This document shows, one piece after another, positions 35,093 to 44,700 of a DNA stretch of 64,000 nt. The first letter of the stretch is position 1. Every line of letters starts with the position of its first letter. The stretch is from Dyadobacter sp. GTDB taxonomy: Bacteria > Bacteroidota > Bacteroidia > Cytophagales > Spirosomataceae. Made by a program: the position numbers and the translations under genes. The notes under the pieces were generated by a model that was given only the letters and a program-made list of their open reading frames with translations, was not told where the DNA came from and made no database searches. The DNA lies in NCBI RefSeq assembly GCF_017744695.1, contig NZ_JAGIAS010000009.1:62001-126000 (forward strand). Direction: 5' to 3'.

Positions 35093-36166
35093 TTATTTGA
35101 TGCGCAGTTTCTGTCCGATCCGCAGTGTGGTGCGGGTGGACATGCGGTTTTTACGTGCAATCGATGAAATGCTTACGCCGTAACGCGAAGCAATAGAGCC
35201 CAGTGTATCACCTGAGCGCACCTTGTGCAGAATAGAACGGGAGTAGGCCTTGGGGGCGTCACCCGCTTCAAATTCGCTTTTGGTCGATTTGCCACGGATG
35301 TGGCTCCATGCCGCGCTAGTCAGCAGGAAGTGGTCAGACTTAATGGCTGCGCCTGGCCAGTCAAAAATATGTTCGGGATCGAACGGGTTCCCTTCATAGC
35401 GGTTTTCGTAATGCAAATGGGAGCCTGAGCTGCGGCCGGTATTTCCCCCCAAACCGATCACTTCACCGGCTTTCACCAATTGACCCGATTCTACCATTTG
35501 TTTGGAAAGGTGACCGTACAGCGTTTCCAGGCCATTGTAGTGCCTTACCACCACAAAACGGCCATATCCGCTGCCATCCCACGCCACGATCCGGACCATG
35601 CCATCGTAAGTACTTCTTACCGAGTCACCCGTTTCCAGGTCCAGGTCAGTACCATTGTGCCAGCGGCCCCAACGGTAGGCAAAGTGGGAGGTAACCGGCG
35701 TACGTTCCATCGGCGCCGACCACATGCGGTTGGCGGCCTGGTCATACAATTTGAGGTCTACGGGCTCATCGAAATCTTCCGGTTTCAGGCCGTAGGGGTT
35801 GATCGTGCGGGCATCCCAGATCACGTAATATTCAGCTGCCTTTACCCATTCATCCGCAACAAGCACAGAATCTTCGGCGATCACTACTTCGGTTTCCCCT
35901 TCGTCAATGGTGGCAGTATCTTCATTCACGACGGGGTTCAGCGGCTTGACCGGCTCGAACTGGCTCTGGAATTTCAGGTTGGAGGTTTCTACCTCATATT
36001 CGTCCTCGGGCTGAGGAGGTGCTTTGGTCGTCGGGCCCTCGTTGGCATTATTGCCCGACTGGTTGATCTTGGGATTTTTTCGGAATTTTCCTCGCTCTTG
36101 CGCTTGCGTGTTCCAGGAGATCAGACACACGGCCATTAGCAAACAGACAATAAGCTTTACTTTCAT
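35093..36166 (-). CDS. M23 peptidase with C-terminal LysM domain
   Basis: 357 aa. Signal peptide MKVKLIVCLLMAVCLISWNTQAQ. A disordered acidic region is followed by a LytM/M23 domain (TSHFAYRWGRWHNGTDLD, GLETLYGHL, GRSSGSHLHYENRYEGNPFDPE; His and Asp of HNGTD and the HLH pair are the metal ligands) and a LysM domain at about 308-357 (HKVRSGDTLGSIASRYGVSISSIARKN). Likely a peptidoglycan endopeptidase or its activator in the periplasm. Ahead of bshB1 and probably co-transcribed. Confidence 0.92.
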   Translation of the reverse strand: MKVKLIVCLLMAVCLISWNTQAQERGKFRKNPKINQSGNNANEGPTTKAPPQPEDEYEVETSNLKFQSQFEPVKPLNPVVNEDTATIDEGETEVVIAEDSVLVADEWVKAAEYYVIWDARTINPYGLKPEDFDEPVDLKLYDQAANRMWSAPMERTPVTSHFAYRWGRWHNGTDLDLETGDSVRSTYDGMVRIVAWDGSGYGRFVVVRHYNGLETLYGHLSKQMVESGQLVKAGEVIGLGGNTGRSSGSHLHYENRYEGNPFDPEHIFDWPGAAIKSDHFLLTSAAWSHIRGKSTKSEFEAGDAPKAYSRSILHKVRSGDTLGSIASRYGVSISSIARKNRMSTRTTLRIGQKLRIK

Positions 36167-36180
36167 AAGTATAATACCAA

Positions 36181-36220
36181 ATCAGACTACGCTGGTGCTT
36201 ATTATTCAGCGTAGCCTGAT
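36181..36220. terminator. Hairpin after trxB
   Basis: ATCAG-A-CTACGCTG (36181-36194) pairs with CAGCGTAG-C-CTGAT (36207-36220) with one A-C mismatch and a 12-nt loop. It lies between trxB (stop 36245) and the next minus-strand gene, so it most likely ends the trxB transcript. Confidence 0.75.
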
Positions 36221-36244
36221 CCTTTTAGGGGTTGTGCGATTGAT

Positions 36245-37207
36245 TTAAGCTGTTTCTTCTTCGATAATAACGTCCACTTCCCGCTCTACGAGGAATCGCT
36301 CAGCATCCAACGCCGCCATACAGCCTGTTCCCGCAGCGGTGATTGCCTGGCGGTAAACATTATCCTGTGCGTCACCGCAGGCAAATACGCCCTTGATGTT
36401 GGTCAGAGAGGTCCCTTTAACAGTTTGGATATATCCGGTTTCGTCCATGTGGACATAGCCTTTGAAAATATCCGTGTTTGGTTTGTGGCCAATCGCAACA
36501 AAGAAACCAGTTGCTTCCAAAAGTTGCTCCTCGCCCGTTTTATTATTTTTAACCAATACCGATTCAAGTCCTTCTTCACCGTTCAGCTTCACGGTTTCGG
36601 TATTCCAGAGGATTTCGATATTTGGCAATGTTTCCAAACGTTTCTGCATGATCTTCGACGCGCGCATTTCGTCGCGGCGCACCAGCAGGTATACTTTGCG
36701 GCAAAGTTTGGCCAAATAGCTGGCTTCCTCGGCAGCTGTATCGCCGGCACCTACCACCACCACGTCCTGACCACGGAAGAAGAAACCGTCGCACACCGCG
36801 CAGGCAGATACCCCGCGTCCGTTCAAACGTTCTTCGCCTTCAAGGCCAAGCCATTTGGCAGAAGCACCTGTTGAAATAATGACCGCGTCGGCAGTGATTT
36901 CGTGCTTATTGTCGATGATTACTTTATGCGGATAGCCGGTGAAATCAACCGAAGTAGCCAGGCCGTAACGGACATCGGTGCCGAAACGTTTGGCCTGTTT
37001 TTCGAAATTGATCATCATTTCGGGTCCCGTAATGCCATCGGGATAGCCCGGGTAGTTGTCAACTTCTGTGGTGATTGTCAGCTGGCCACCCGGCTGGGCA
37101 CCTTGGTAAAGTACAGGATTCAATCCCGCGCGGGACGCATATATGGCGGCTGTGTAACCGGCAGGGCCGGAGCCAATTATTAAGCAAGAGACTTTCTCGG
37201 ATGACAT
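36245..37207 (-). CDS. trxB: Thioredoxin-disulfide reductase TrxB
   Basis: 320 aa flavoprotein. FAD site IIGSGPAGYTAAIYASRAG near the N-terminus, redox pair CAVC (Cys136, Cys139), NADPH site VVVGAGDTAAEEASYLA, and the C-terminal FAD segment GVFACGDAQDNVYRQAITAAGTGCMAA. Reduces thioredoxin with NADPH in the cytoplasm. Single-gene transcript judging by the hairpin downstream and the 175-bp gap upstream. With msrB and bshB1 nearby it gives this stretch a thiol-redox flavour, perhaps by chance. Confidence 0.96.
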   Translation of the reverse strand: MSSEKVSCLIIGSGPAGYTAAIYASRAGLNPVLYQGAQPGGQLTITTEVDNYPGYPDGITGPEMMINFEKQAKRFGTDVRYGLATSVDFTGYPHKVIIDNKHEITADAVIISTGASAKWLGLEGEERLNGRGVSACAVCDGFFFRGQDVVVVGAGDTAAEEASYLAKLCRKVYLLVRRDEMRASKIMQKRLETLPNIEILWNTETVKLNGEEGLESVLVKNNKTGEEQLLEATGFFVAIGHKPNTDIFKGYVHMDETGYIQTVKGTSLTNIKGVFACGDAQDNVYRQAITAAGTGCMAALDAERFLVEREVDVIIEEETA

Positions 37208-37313
37208 GTTAATATAAAACTACTGTTAATGACGAATGTTCTACGTTTTGGCTGGAAATTCCAGCGGTGCCAGACAAGGCAAATACGCGTGTGTGAACTT
37301 GAATTTACCCTTA

Positions 37314-37331
37314 TTGTACCTGTTGGTACAA
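37314..37331. promoter_or_regulatory. Short perfect palindrome between OmpA-like gene and trxB
   Basis: TTGTACC-TGTT-GGTACAA (37314-37331), 7-bp arms with a 4-nt loop, lies in the 175-bp gap. It could be a weak terminator for the OmpA-like gene (stop 37383) or an operator for trxB (start 37207). No further support for either. Confidence 0.4.
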
Positions 37332-37382
37332 CACAGGCAGACTGACAAAAGTGCAAAATTTCAGCCCGTTATGCAAATGCGT

Positions 37383-39311
37383 TTAAAGGATGCGCCACTC
37401 GATCCTTCGGTTTTTTTGCCGGTTCTCATCGGAATCATTGGGCGCCATGGGTTTTGTTTCGCCATAACCTTTGGCCAAAATCCGGTCGGCCGCAATTCCC
37501 GACTGTTGCAGATAATATTGTACCGACTGCGCCCGGCGTTGCGAGAGGGCCATGTTCTCGGTGTCCGAACCCACGTCGTCGGTGTGGCCGGATATTTCAA
37601 TTTTAATGTTTTTGTTTTTATGCAAAAAGTCGCTCAGCTTGTCGAGCTCCACTTTCGATTTGTCGTCCAGGATATATTCCCCGGTTTTAAAGAAAATATT
37701 GTTCAAAACCTCCGCGCGGTCCTTTTCAATGGCTTCCAGCGGGATTTCAAGGTCTACAAACGATTGATCTTTATCGACTGAAAATGAAAGGCTTTTGAAC
37801 AGATACCCTGGCCTTGACACAAAGAAAGCATATTCACCTCCGCTATTTAAAACCGCCAAAAACGAGCCATTCTGGCTGTCGGAAGTGAAAGAGCCTACCT
37901 TGGTCTGGGTTTTCAGGTCAAAAAGATCAATATCGGAAGCCAGTACCGTACCCGTTTTTTTATCAAACACCTTACCCTTCGCATAGCGCGTAGGCGTGAT
38001 GAGCTTTTGCAGCGACTCCGGCACGCGGAAGGTATATAGCAGCGAGCGTCCGCCGCCCTTTTCGGTGTTATCATCAGTATAGTAGGCATTTTCGCCGTTG
38101 GAGGCTATAAAAAGTCCTACCTGATCGGAAACGGTGTTGATTGGGTAGCCAATATTCGCAGGCGCTGCCCATATCGTGTCTGTTTTTTGGGTGATAAAAA
38201 TATCGAAACCACCCATTCCCGCCAGACCGTTGGAAGAGTAAAACAACGTACGGCCATTGGCATGAATAAAAGGGGCATTCTCGTCATCGGGCGTATTAAT
38301 GCCCGGGCCAAGGTTTTTCGGGGCGGTCCACTGTTTCTTGTCGTCCAGGTGCGTTACCCAAATGTCGCGTTTTCCCACGCCGCCTTTCCGGTCGGATGCG
38401 AAGTAGAGGGTATGTCCATCGGCCGACAGAGAGGGTTGTGACTCCCACTCACGGGAGTTAACCTCTTGTCCCAGGTTCACTGGTTGGCTCCATTCTTTTC
38501 CCACTTTATGAGAAATGTACAAATCACAGCTGCCAAGGCCATCGGGGCGGTTGCAGGCTGTGAAAACAAGCGTGCGGCCATCGGCAGAAACCGTACAGGT
38601 CCCTTCGTTGTTGGTCGTATTAATGTTTTTGGAGATTTCCTCGGGTACATCCCAACGGTCAGCCGGGCTGCGGTCAGCCGGGCCGCCTTTTATTCGCCGT
38701 GTGAAGTAGATGTTTTCGTCGCGGTTAGCGGTCAGGCCGGTGAATATCAGCGTCTCATCATCGGCGGTCATTACCGGGAAATATTGAGTTCCCAGAAAGT
38801 TTACCGTATCTCCCATTGATTTTTTCTCAATAGGAAGCGGGTTTTTAACGGCCTGCTGCGCAAAACGGGCAGATGCGACCGATTTTTCCGCTAACCTGCC
38901 CAGGCTGGACCTGGCAGGAAACAATGCGAATGCTTTTTCGAAATAAAATTGAGCTGAATCATACCGCTGCACATTGAAATGGTCACGGCCTATCCATTGA
39001 AAAGCCGCTGCCGATTGCGGTGCGTCCGGTTTGAGATTGATAGCCTTATAGTAATGCTTGCGGATCAGATCCGGCTTTCGTTGGAGCTCGTACACCTGCG
39101 CCAGACGTAAATGTGTATCGTAACTGTTCGGCTCAATTTCGAGCACTTTTTCAAACAGCTCTGTGGCCTCAGGGAGCTTCCTTTCCTGCCATGCCTTTTG
39201 TGCCTTATCGTATACTTCTCTCGCTTTTCTGGATAATGTAACGTCCTGAGCGGAAACGTTTTGGAGGGTGATAATGGCTAGCGCGAAACAGAAAAGAAGA
39301 ACCCGGTGCAT
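37383..39311 (-). CDS. OmpA-family protein with TPR and PD40 (WD40-like) repeats
   Basis: 642 aa from the ATG at 39311, which opens the signal peptide MHRVLLFCFALAIITLQNVSAQ. TPR-like helices at about 25-140, PD40 beta-propeller blades at about 165-430 (TLVFTACNRPDGLGSCDLYIS, HTLYFASDRKGGVGKRDIWVTHL, RTLFYSSNGLAGMGGFDIFIT), a CarboxypepD-like module, then an OmpA peptidoglycan-binding domain (EISGHTDDVGSDTENMALSQRRAQSVQYYL...GYGETKP). This architecture is typical of Bacteroidota, where a relative (PorE) belongs to the T9SS. The start overlaps the queE stop in TAATG, indicating coupling. Confidence 0.9.
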   Translation of the reverse strand: MHRVLLFCFALAIITLQNVSAQDVTLSRKAREVYDKAQKAWQERKLPEATELFEKVLEIEPNSYDTHLRLAQVYELQRKPDLIRKHYYKAINLKPDAPQSAAAFQWIGRDHFNVQRYDSAQFYFEKAFALFPARSSLGRLAEKSVASARFAQQAVKNPLPIEKKSMGDTVNFLGTQYFPVMTADDETLIFTGLTANRDENIYFTRRIKGGPADRSPADRWDVPEEISKNINTTNNEGTCTVSADGRTLVFTACNRPDGLGSCDLYISHKVGKEWSQPVNLGQEVNSREWESQPSLSADGHTLYFASDRKGGVGKRDIWVTHLDDKKQWTAPKNLGPGINTPDDENAPFIHANGRTLFYSSNGLAGMGGFDIFITQKTDTIWAAPANIGYPINTVSDQVGLFIASNGENAYYTDDNTEKGGGRSLLYTFRVPESLQKLITPTRYAKGKVFDKKTGTVLASDIDLFDLKTQTKVGSFTSDSQNGSFLAVLNSGGEYAFFVSRPGYLFKSLSFSVDKDQSFVDLEIPLEAIEKDRAEVLNNIFFKTGEYILDDKSKVELDKLSDFLHKNKNIKIEISGHTDDVGSDTENMALSQRRAQSVQYYLQQSGIAADRILAKGYGETKPMAPNDSDENRQKNRRIEWRIL

Positions 39312-39922
39312 TATGGAATGTTCATAAACTTGTGAGTTTGTAACGACATTTTCCATTTGGGATTGTCTTTGATATAGTCAATTATCAAAGGCAACATCCC
39401 GTCCTGCTTACTCCATTCAGGTTGGAGAAGCAGCGTGCAGTCCGGCGAAACTTTGGCGGCATGTTCTTCTGCGAACTCGAAATCGCTTTTATTGTAAATG
39501 ATCGCTTTCAGCTCGTCGGCATTCTTGTAAATGTCCGGGTGGGGTGTTTTGAATTTTTTGGGAGAGAAACAAACCCAATCCCAATGCCCGGTGAAAGCAT
39601 ACACGCCCGAGGTTTCGATATTGGTTTTGAAGCCAGCGGCTCGCAATGCACCCGTGAGCTCGTCGAGGTTGTACATTAACGGCTCCCCTCCGGTAATTAC
39701 TGCCAATCGACCGGGAAACTGTAACGCGCCGTCCACAATCGCATCAACGCCGAATTTAGGGTGGATACTTGCGTCCCACGACTCCTTCACGTCGCACCAG
39801 TGACAGCCTACGTCACAGCCGCCGAGGCGGATGAAATACGCAGCACGACCACTGTGCTGGCCTTCACCCTGCAGGGTGTAAAAGGCTTCCATCACCGGAA
39901 GTTGAGAGGTAACGATGGGCAA
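39311..39922 (-). CDS. queE: 7-carboxy-7-deazaguanine synthase QueE
   Basis: About 203 aa if translation starts at the TTG at 39922 (TLPIVTSQLPVMEAFYTLQGEG); the first downstream ATG (39892, MEAF) would remove the region before the conserved LPVMEAFYTLQGEG, and an ATG at 40015 would add an unconserved extension. Radical SAM cluster motif CDVGCHWC (CX3CX2C) and ITGGEPL are present. Catalyses ring contraction in queuosine precursor synthesis. Coupled to the downstream OmpA-like gene although functions differ. Confidence 0.88.
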   Translation of the reverse strand: MPIVTSQLPVMEAFYTLQGEGQHSGRAAYFIRLGGCDVGCHWCDVKESWDASIHPKFGVDAIVDGALQFPGRLAVITGGEPLMYNLDELTGALRAAGFKTNIETSGVYAFTGHWDWVCFSPKKFKTPHPDIYKNADELKAIIYNKSDFEFAEEHAAKVSPDCTLLLQPEWSKQDGMLPLIIDYIKDNPKWKMSLQTHKFMNIP

Positions 39923-40065
39923 AGTTTCAGTAAGCAAAGTCTTGAAATATTGAATGTTGAAAAAAGTGTAACACGCCTGAGCGCCGTAAAAATCCCGTAA
40001 AGGTACAAAATTCAAACTTCCTGAGAGGGTTAATGGTTCTCTTTAAAAGTAGCATCTTTGCATTT

Positions 40066-41433
40066 ATGAATACAGTAGCAATCCATCAGCAGGAAGTGAT
40101 TTGCGCGCTTGCGACGCCTTCGGGTGTGGGCGCGATCGGTGTTATACGCGTGTCGGGCCTGGGCGCGATCGCGATGGTCAACAGCGTTTTCAAAGGTAAG
40201 AACCTCGAAAACGTCGAATCCCACACCGTACATTTCGGTACCATCAATGCCGGCGACGAGATCATCGACGAAGTGCTCGTATCCGTTTTCAAAACGCCAC
40301 GGTCATTTACCAAAGAAGATTCCGTCGAGATTTCCTGCCACGGCTCCGACTATATTATCCGGCAGATATTAAAGGTGCTCATCATCCAAGGCGCCCGCAT
40401 TGCCAAACCCGGTGAGTTTACCCAGCGTGCCTTTATGAATGGCCAGTTCGATCTGGTACAAGCCGAAGCCGTGGCCGACCTTATCGCCGCCGACTCGCAG
40501 GCCAGCCATAAAACCGCATTGAACCAGCTGCGCGGTGGCTTTTCGAAAAAGCTCGCCTCGCTGCGCTCCGAACTCATCCATTTCGCTTCCCTGATCGAAC
40601 TTGAACTCGATTTCGGTGAGGAAGACGTAGAATTCGCCCAGCGCGAGGACCTACGCAGGCTCATTGATGCGTTACTTTCTACTATCGAACCACTTATCAG
40701 CTCCTTCGACTTTGGCAATGCAATCAAGGAAGGTGTTCCCGTGGCCATCATCGGCTCGCCCAACGTCGGCAAATCGACGCTTTTGAATGCATTATTGAAT
40801 GAAGAAAAGGCTATCGTTACGGCCATCGCCGGCACCACCCGCGACGTGATCGAAGACACCATCGTCCTCGAAGGCCTCAAATTCCGCTTTATCGATACCG
40901 CCGGCATCCGCGATACCGATGACGTCGTAGAATCCATTGGTATCGAGCGTTCGAAAGCCGCTATGGACAAGGCTGACATTGTAATTTTCCTCTTCGACAG
41001 CGCGGAGACGCTTGCTGATAACCGTGCATTGGCTGCATTGCTGCCTGCGAATAAGGAGGTGGTTTTTGTTTTAAATAAAACTGATATTAATCCTTCTCTC
41101 GCTTCCGAACTGGCTGGCGACGCATCAGACATCATTCCCATTTCCGCTCACACGCAGCAGAATTTGCCCGCATTAACGCAGAAACTCGTCTCACTTGTGC
41201 ACGGGCAAGCCGCCGGGGATACAGTCGTGACCAATCTGCGGCACTATGAGCATTTGTTGAAGACTTCGGATTCTTTGACGGATGTTTTGAATGGCTTGTC
41301 ATTGGGCGTTACCGGAGATTTTCTCGCGCAGGATATCCGGTTGGCGCTGCACCATTTGGGAGAGATAACGGGGACGATTGTGACGGATGATTTGCTGGAT
41401 AATATATTTTCGAAGTTTTGTATCGGCAAATAA
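40066..41433 (+). CDS. mnmE: tRNA modification GTPase MnmE
   Basis: 455 aa from the ATG at 40066 (MNTVAIHQQEVICALATPSG, the conserved start). N-terminal folate-binding domain, helical domain, and an inserted G domain: GSPNVGKSTLLNAL, IAGTTRDV, DTAGIRDT, NKTD. It ends with the invariant FCIGK (Cys452). With MnmG it makes cmnm5 modification of tRNA wobble uridine. Its last 18 bp are repeated at 50040 and 53166, which marks it as the target of integrating elements; the insertion leaves the reading frame intact. Confidence 0.97.
   Translation: MNTVAIHQQEVICALATPSGVGAIGVIRVSGLGAIAMVNSVFKGKNLENVESHTVHFGTINAGDEIIDEVLVSVFKTPRSFTKEDSVEISCHGSDYIIRQILKVLIIQGARIAKPGEFTQRAFMNGQFDLVQAEAVADLIAADSQASHKTALNQLRGGFSKKLASLRSELIHFASLIELELDFGEEDVEFAQREDLRRLIDALLSTIEPLISSFDFGNAIKEGVPVAIIGSPNVGKSTLLNALLNEEKAIVTAIAGTTRDVIEDTIVLEGLKFRFIDTAGIRDTDDVVESIGIERSKAAMDKADIVIFLFDSAETLADNRALAALLPANKEVVFVLNKTDINPSLASELAGDASDIIPISAHTQQNLPALTQKLVSLVHGQAAGDTVVTNLRHYEHLLKTSDSLTDVLNGLSLGVTGDFLAQDIRLALHHLGEITGTIVTDDLLDNIFSKFCIGK
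41416..41433 (+). repeat. att-like site 1: last 18 bp of mnmE
   Basis: TTTTGTATCGGCAAATAA codes FCIGK-stop. From 41419 to 41436 it is identical to site 3 over 18 bp. The corresponding 18 bp of mnmE (trmE) are the attachment site of SGI1-type islands in Enterobacteriaceae, so this is the expected left junction (attL or attB) of an integrated element. Confidence 0.75.
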
Positions 41434-41748
41434 ATAACGCAAAGTGTCGATAAACAAACGGTTGAGAATTGGGTCTTTTAAACTATAATTTGTTCGTGGT
41501 TTTTTAAGTCTTCTATGGATATTTTCGGCAGCAACTTTGTTTCGCCTTCAATTGACTTACTATGGTTTTTCGTTGTTAATAGATGGTGGGTGAGTTCCAA
41601 ACGTTTTTGCGTTAGTCATTTTATAGCGATGAACTCGGCAATATTAACAGATACAGATTTAACAGGTATTTACCAGATTTAAGGTTTATCTTCAAGCGAT
41701 AGGAAGTAGGTCGGATCTGTTTCCCGTTTTGCAGCTTTGTTAAATTAA
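41434..41748. other. Gap after mnmE
   Basis: 315 bp without a gene. It starts with a sequence related to what follows sites 2 and 3 (ATAAACAAACGGTTGAGAATT near 41451-41471). No hairpin terminator for mnmE is seen here, unlike after site 3. The HTCS promoter must be in this gap, but no convincing TAnnTTTG element was found. Confidence 0.5.
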
Positions 41749-44700
41749 ATGAAAATAACAAGTCTGGTAATAGGCCTGCTCCTTTTATTGTGGACGTTGA
41801 CGACAGCCCAGCGCGCTGCCGCCCAACCGGGTGCACCTCCGCGGGGGACTGAAAATGTCTATGTAGCATCGGTGAAGCACTATGGGCCGGAGAATGGTTT
41901 GGCTCATCGGGAGGTAAATGCGATTTTTCAGGACCGGCAGGGCTTTATGTGGTTCGGTACCAAGTTTGGGCTCAGCCGTTTTGACGGAAAAACATTCACT
42001 AACTACACGAAAGATCGCAACGGACTTGATTTTGACGATATACAATCCATTGCCCAGGATGCTGATGGATTGCTCTGGCTCATGGGGCCTTTCGGCGAGT
42101 CACGGATTTCGCTGTTCAATCCATTGACAGGAGCGACAATTCCGTTTGAAAAAAAATTTGGTAAAAAGCATATCGGAACCTACCTGAACATGCCGCAGCG
42201 GCTACTGGGTAGCCCAAACGGTACGATATTTTTTGCCAACTATATCCCGGCAATGCTATCTTCCTATCATCCTAAATCGGGTCTGAGGCATGTCCGTCTT
42301 TCCCGATTTAAGCAATTGACCATTCGCCAGGTAACCGTCAGGAACACTGTCTGGGCCATTGCCGACGGACGGGTCCTGGTTGAACTCACCGCCGAAGGGC
42401 GTGTTCTTCGGCAGTTCGGCCATGCAGAAATCATGTTTACCGGCTGTTTAGGGCATCGCAACGCGGGTAGCGAATTTTTCTACCCGGCCACAGATTCGGC
42501 CACCAGGGCTGCCAAGGTTTACGGAATTGATGAATCGGGGAATCAGTTCGAGCTTCCGCGGGCACAACAACCAGATTTGCTACATCCGCTTTTCCCGATT
42601 TGCTACACCTTTGATAAAACCGGTGCAGTGTGGGACGGAGCGCGTCTTCGGGACTCAACGGGCAAAATATTGTTGGATATTAGTGACCAGCTGACGGGTG
42701 AAGCAGTGGTCAACCGGAGTTTTTTTGCCGATCAAAACGGCGCAATGTGGCTGGGAACGAGTTTTGGCGTGTATCAGGTCAAGGTGGTACCCAATTACTT
42801 CCGCAGGTTATTTTACAATGCCGCGTACACCGGCGAAAAAACAGCGGCCATTCGCGGGATCACAGTCAGCGGGGATGGCGTTTACGCCAGTTTGGAAAAA
42901 TTCGGGCTCTATACCTGTAACGCCAAAGGTGAATCCGTAAGAAAGCTGTTGAGCGAGCCGCGTTATGGACCGACGGTGGCACTATTGGATCATCCGCCCG
43001 GGAGGCTGATGCTGGGGTTGGGACATTACCTGGTGGATTATGAAAGGAAGACTGGTACGCAGAAGGCGTATCAGCTGCCCGACAACACCACAATCTGGGC
43101 GCTTCAACCGTTTGCTGACGATCGATGGCTGGCCGGTGGTCGGCTGGGACTGTGGTGGGTTGATTTGAAAGCAGGCCGGGTAGAATCATTTACCCGCTAT
43201 AATCAGTTTCAGGAGCTTGCACAATCGCATGTACTGTATATTGCCCCGGACTCGAAAGGGACATTCTGGATTTGCTCGGGAACCGGTTTATATACGATCG
43301 ACCCGGTAAGGGGCATTACCGCCCGTTATTGGAGTGGGGGAAAGGGGCGTTTCTATTTGCCTGCTGACGTTTATGAACATTTTTATCAGGATCAAAATGG
43401 TATCTATTGGTTGGGAACAGCCAATGCCGGGTTGATACGATGGGACCAGTCCCGGAATACATACCGGCAGTTCCGGCACTCCGAAGGATTGACCAATGAC
43501 AATATTCACGCGATTTATCCCGACCGCAGAGGCCGCCTCTGGTTAAGCAGCGACCGTGGTATCATGCAGTTTGATCCGGTCCGGCTGATCACCAGGGCGT
43601 ATTTTACCCAGGACGGCGTTACAAATGACGAGTTTAACCGTACTTCACACTTTCAGGACAAAACCGGGAAACTGTATTTTGGAGGACTAAACGGGGTTAC
43701 TTCTTTCGACCCCCGGGACTTTGAAAACGAAAAGCCACAGGACCCGCTGCCGATGCGCCTGGTTTCGTTCCGTCAGTTCGATAACTCGCTCGGTCAACTC
43801 ACAGACAAAACCGAAGAACTCGCAAAAACATGGGAGATCATCGTCCGGCCGGGCGAACACACTGCAGTGCTGGAATTCACGATGCTGAATTTCGCAGATG
43901 CTGAAAAGAACGTATACGCTTATCAGTTAAAGGGGCTTGACAACACATGGACTCAGCAAACCGAATCGACGTTACGGCTGGGTAATCTGCCTTACGGTAA
44001 ATACCAGTTGCTGATCAGGGGCCAGGCGGCAAACGGGCAATGGTCAGCCAATACGCTGACAATCGGCGTTGACGTCAGGAAGCCTTTTTACCTGCAGACC
44101 TGGTTTTTGGTGCTGGCAGGAATGTTATTGATTGCAGGTATATGGGGTTGGTTAAAATGGCGGATCTGGAACCATCAGCAAGAACAACTGAGACTCGAAG
44201 TGGAGATCAGGCATGCCACTGCCCGCATCGAGCAAGACAAGGAGGTTATTGAAGGGCAGGCCAGGTCGCTTCATGCGCTCAATGAAGCCAAGTCCCGCTT
44301 TTTTGCCAATATCTCCCATGAGTTTAGGACACCACTGACTGTTATTCTAGGCATGACCTCCGAGCTGAAACGGTATAAACCGGATGAGGTAGTTGAGCGA
44401 GGCCGCCGTGCTGCCGACCTCATTGAGCGCAATGGGAGCAGCCTGCTGCGACTAATCAATCAGATTCTGGACCTTTCCAAACTTGAATCCGGGACGATGT
44501 CGTGGCAACCTGTCCGGGCTGATCTGGTCAGATTCACCCGTTATGTGGCTGAATCTTTCGATACCATGGCCGCCGCGAAGAATGTTCAAATGCATTGCCA
44601 TTCTGATGAAGATGATCTGGAAGTGGATTTTGATAAGAATAAAATGCAGGACATCCTGTCAAATATCCTGACTAATGCCATTAAATTCACTCCCGCCGGT

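Noticed and set aside
35480..36139. 219-codon open frame antisense to the M23/LysM gene
   Set aside because: Shadow of a gene with clear signal peptide, metal ligands and LysM domain on the other strand.
40350..41141. 263-codon open frame antisense to mnmE
   Set aside because: Ser-rich translation mirrors the mnmE codons; mnmE motifs on the plus strand are unambiguous.
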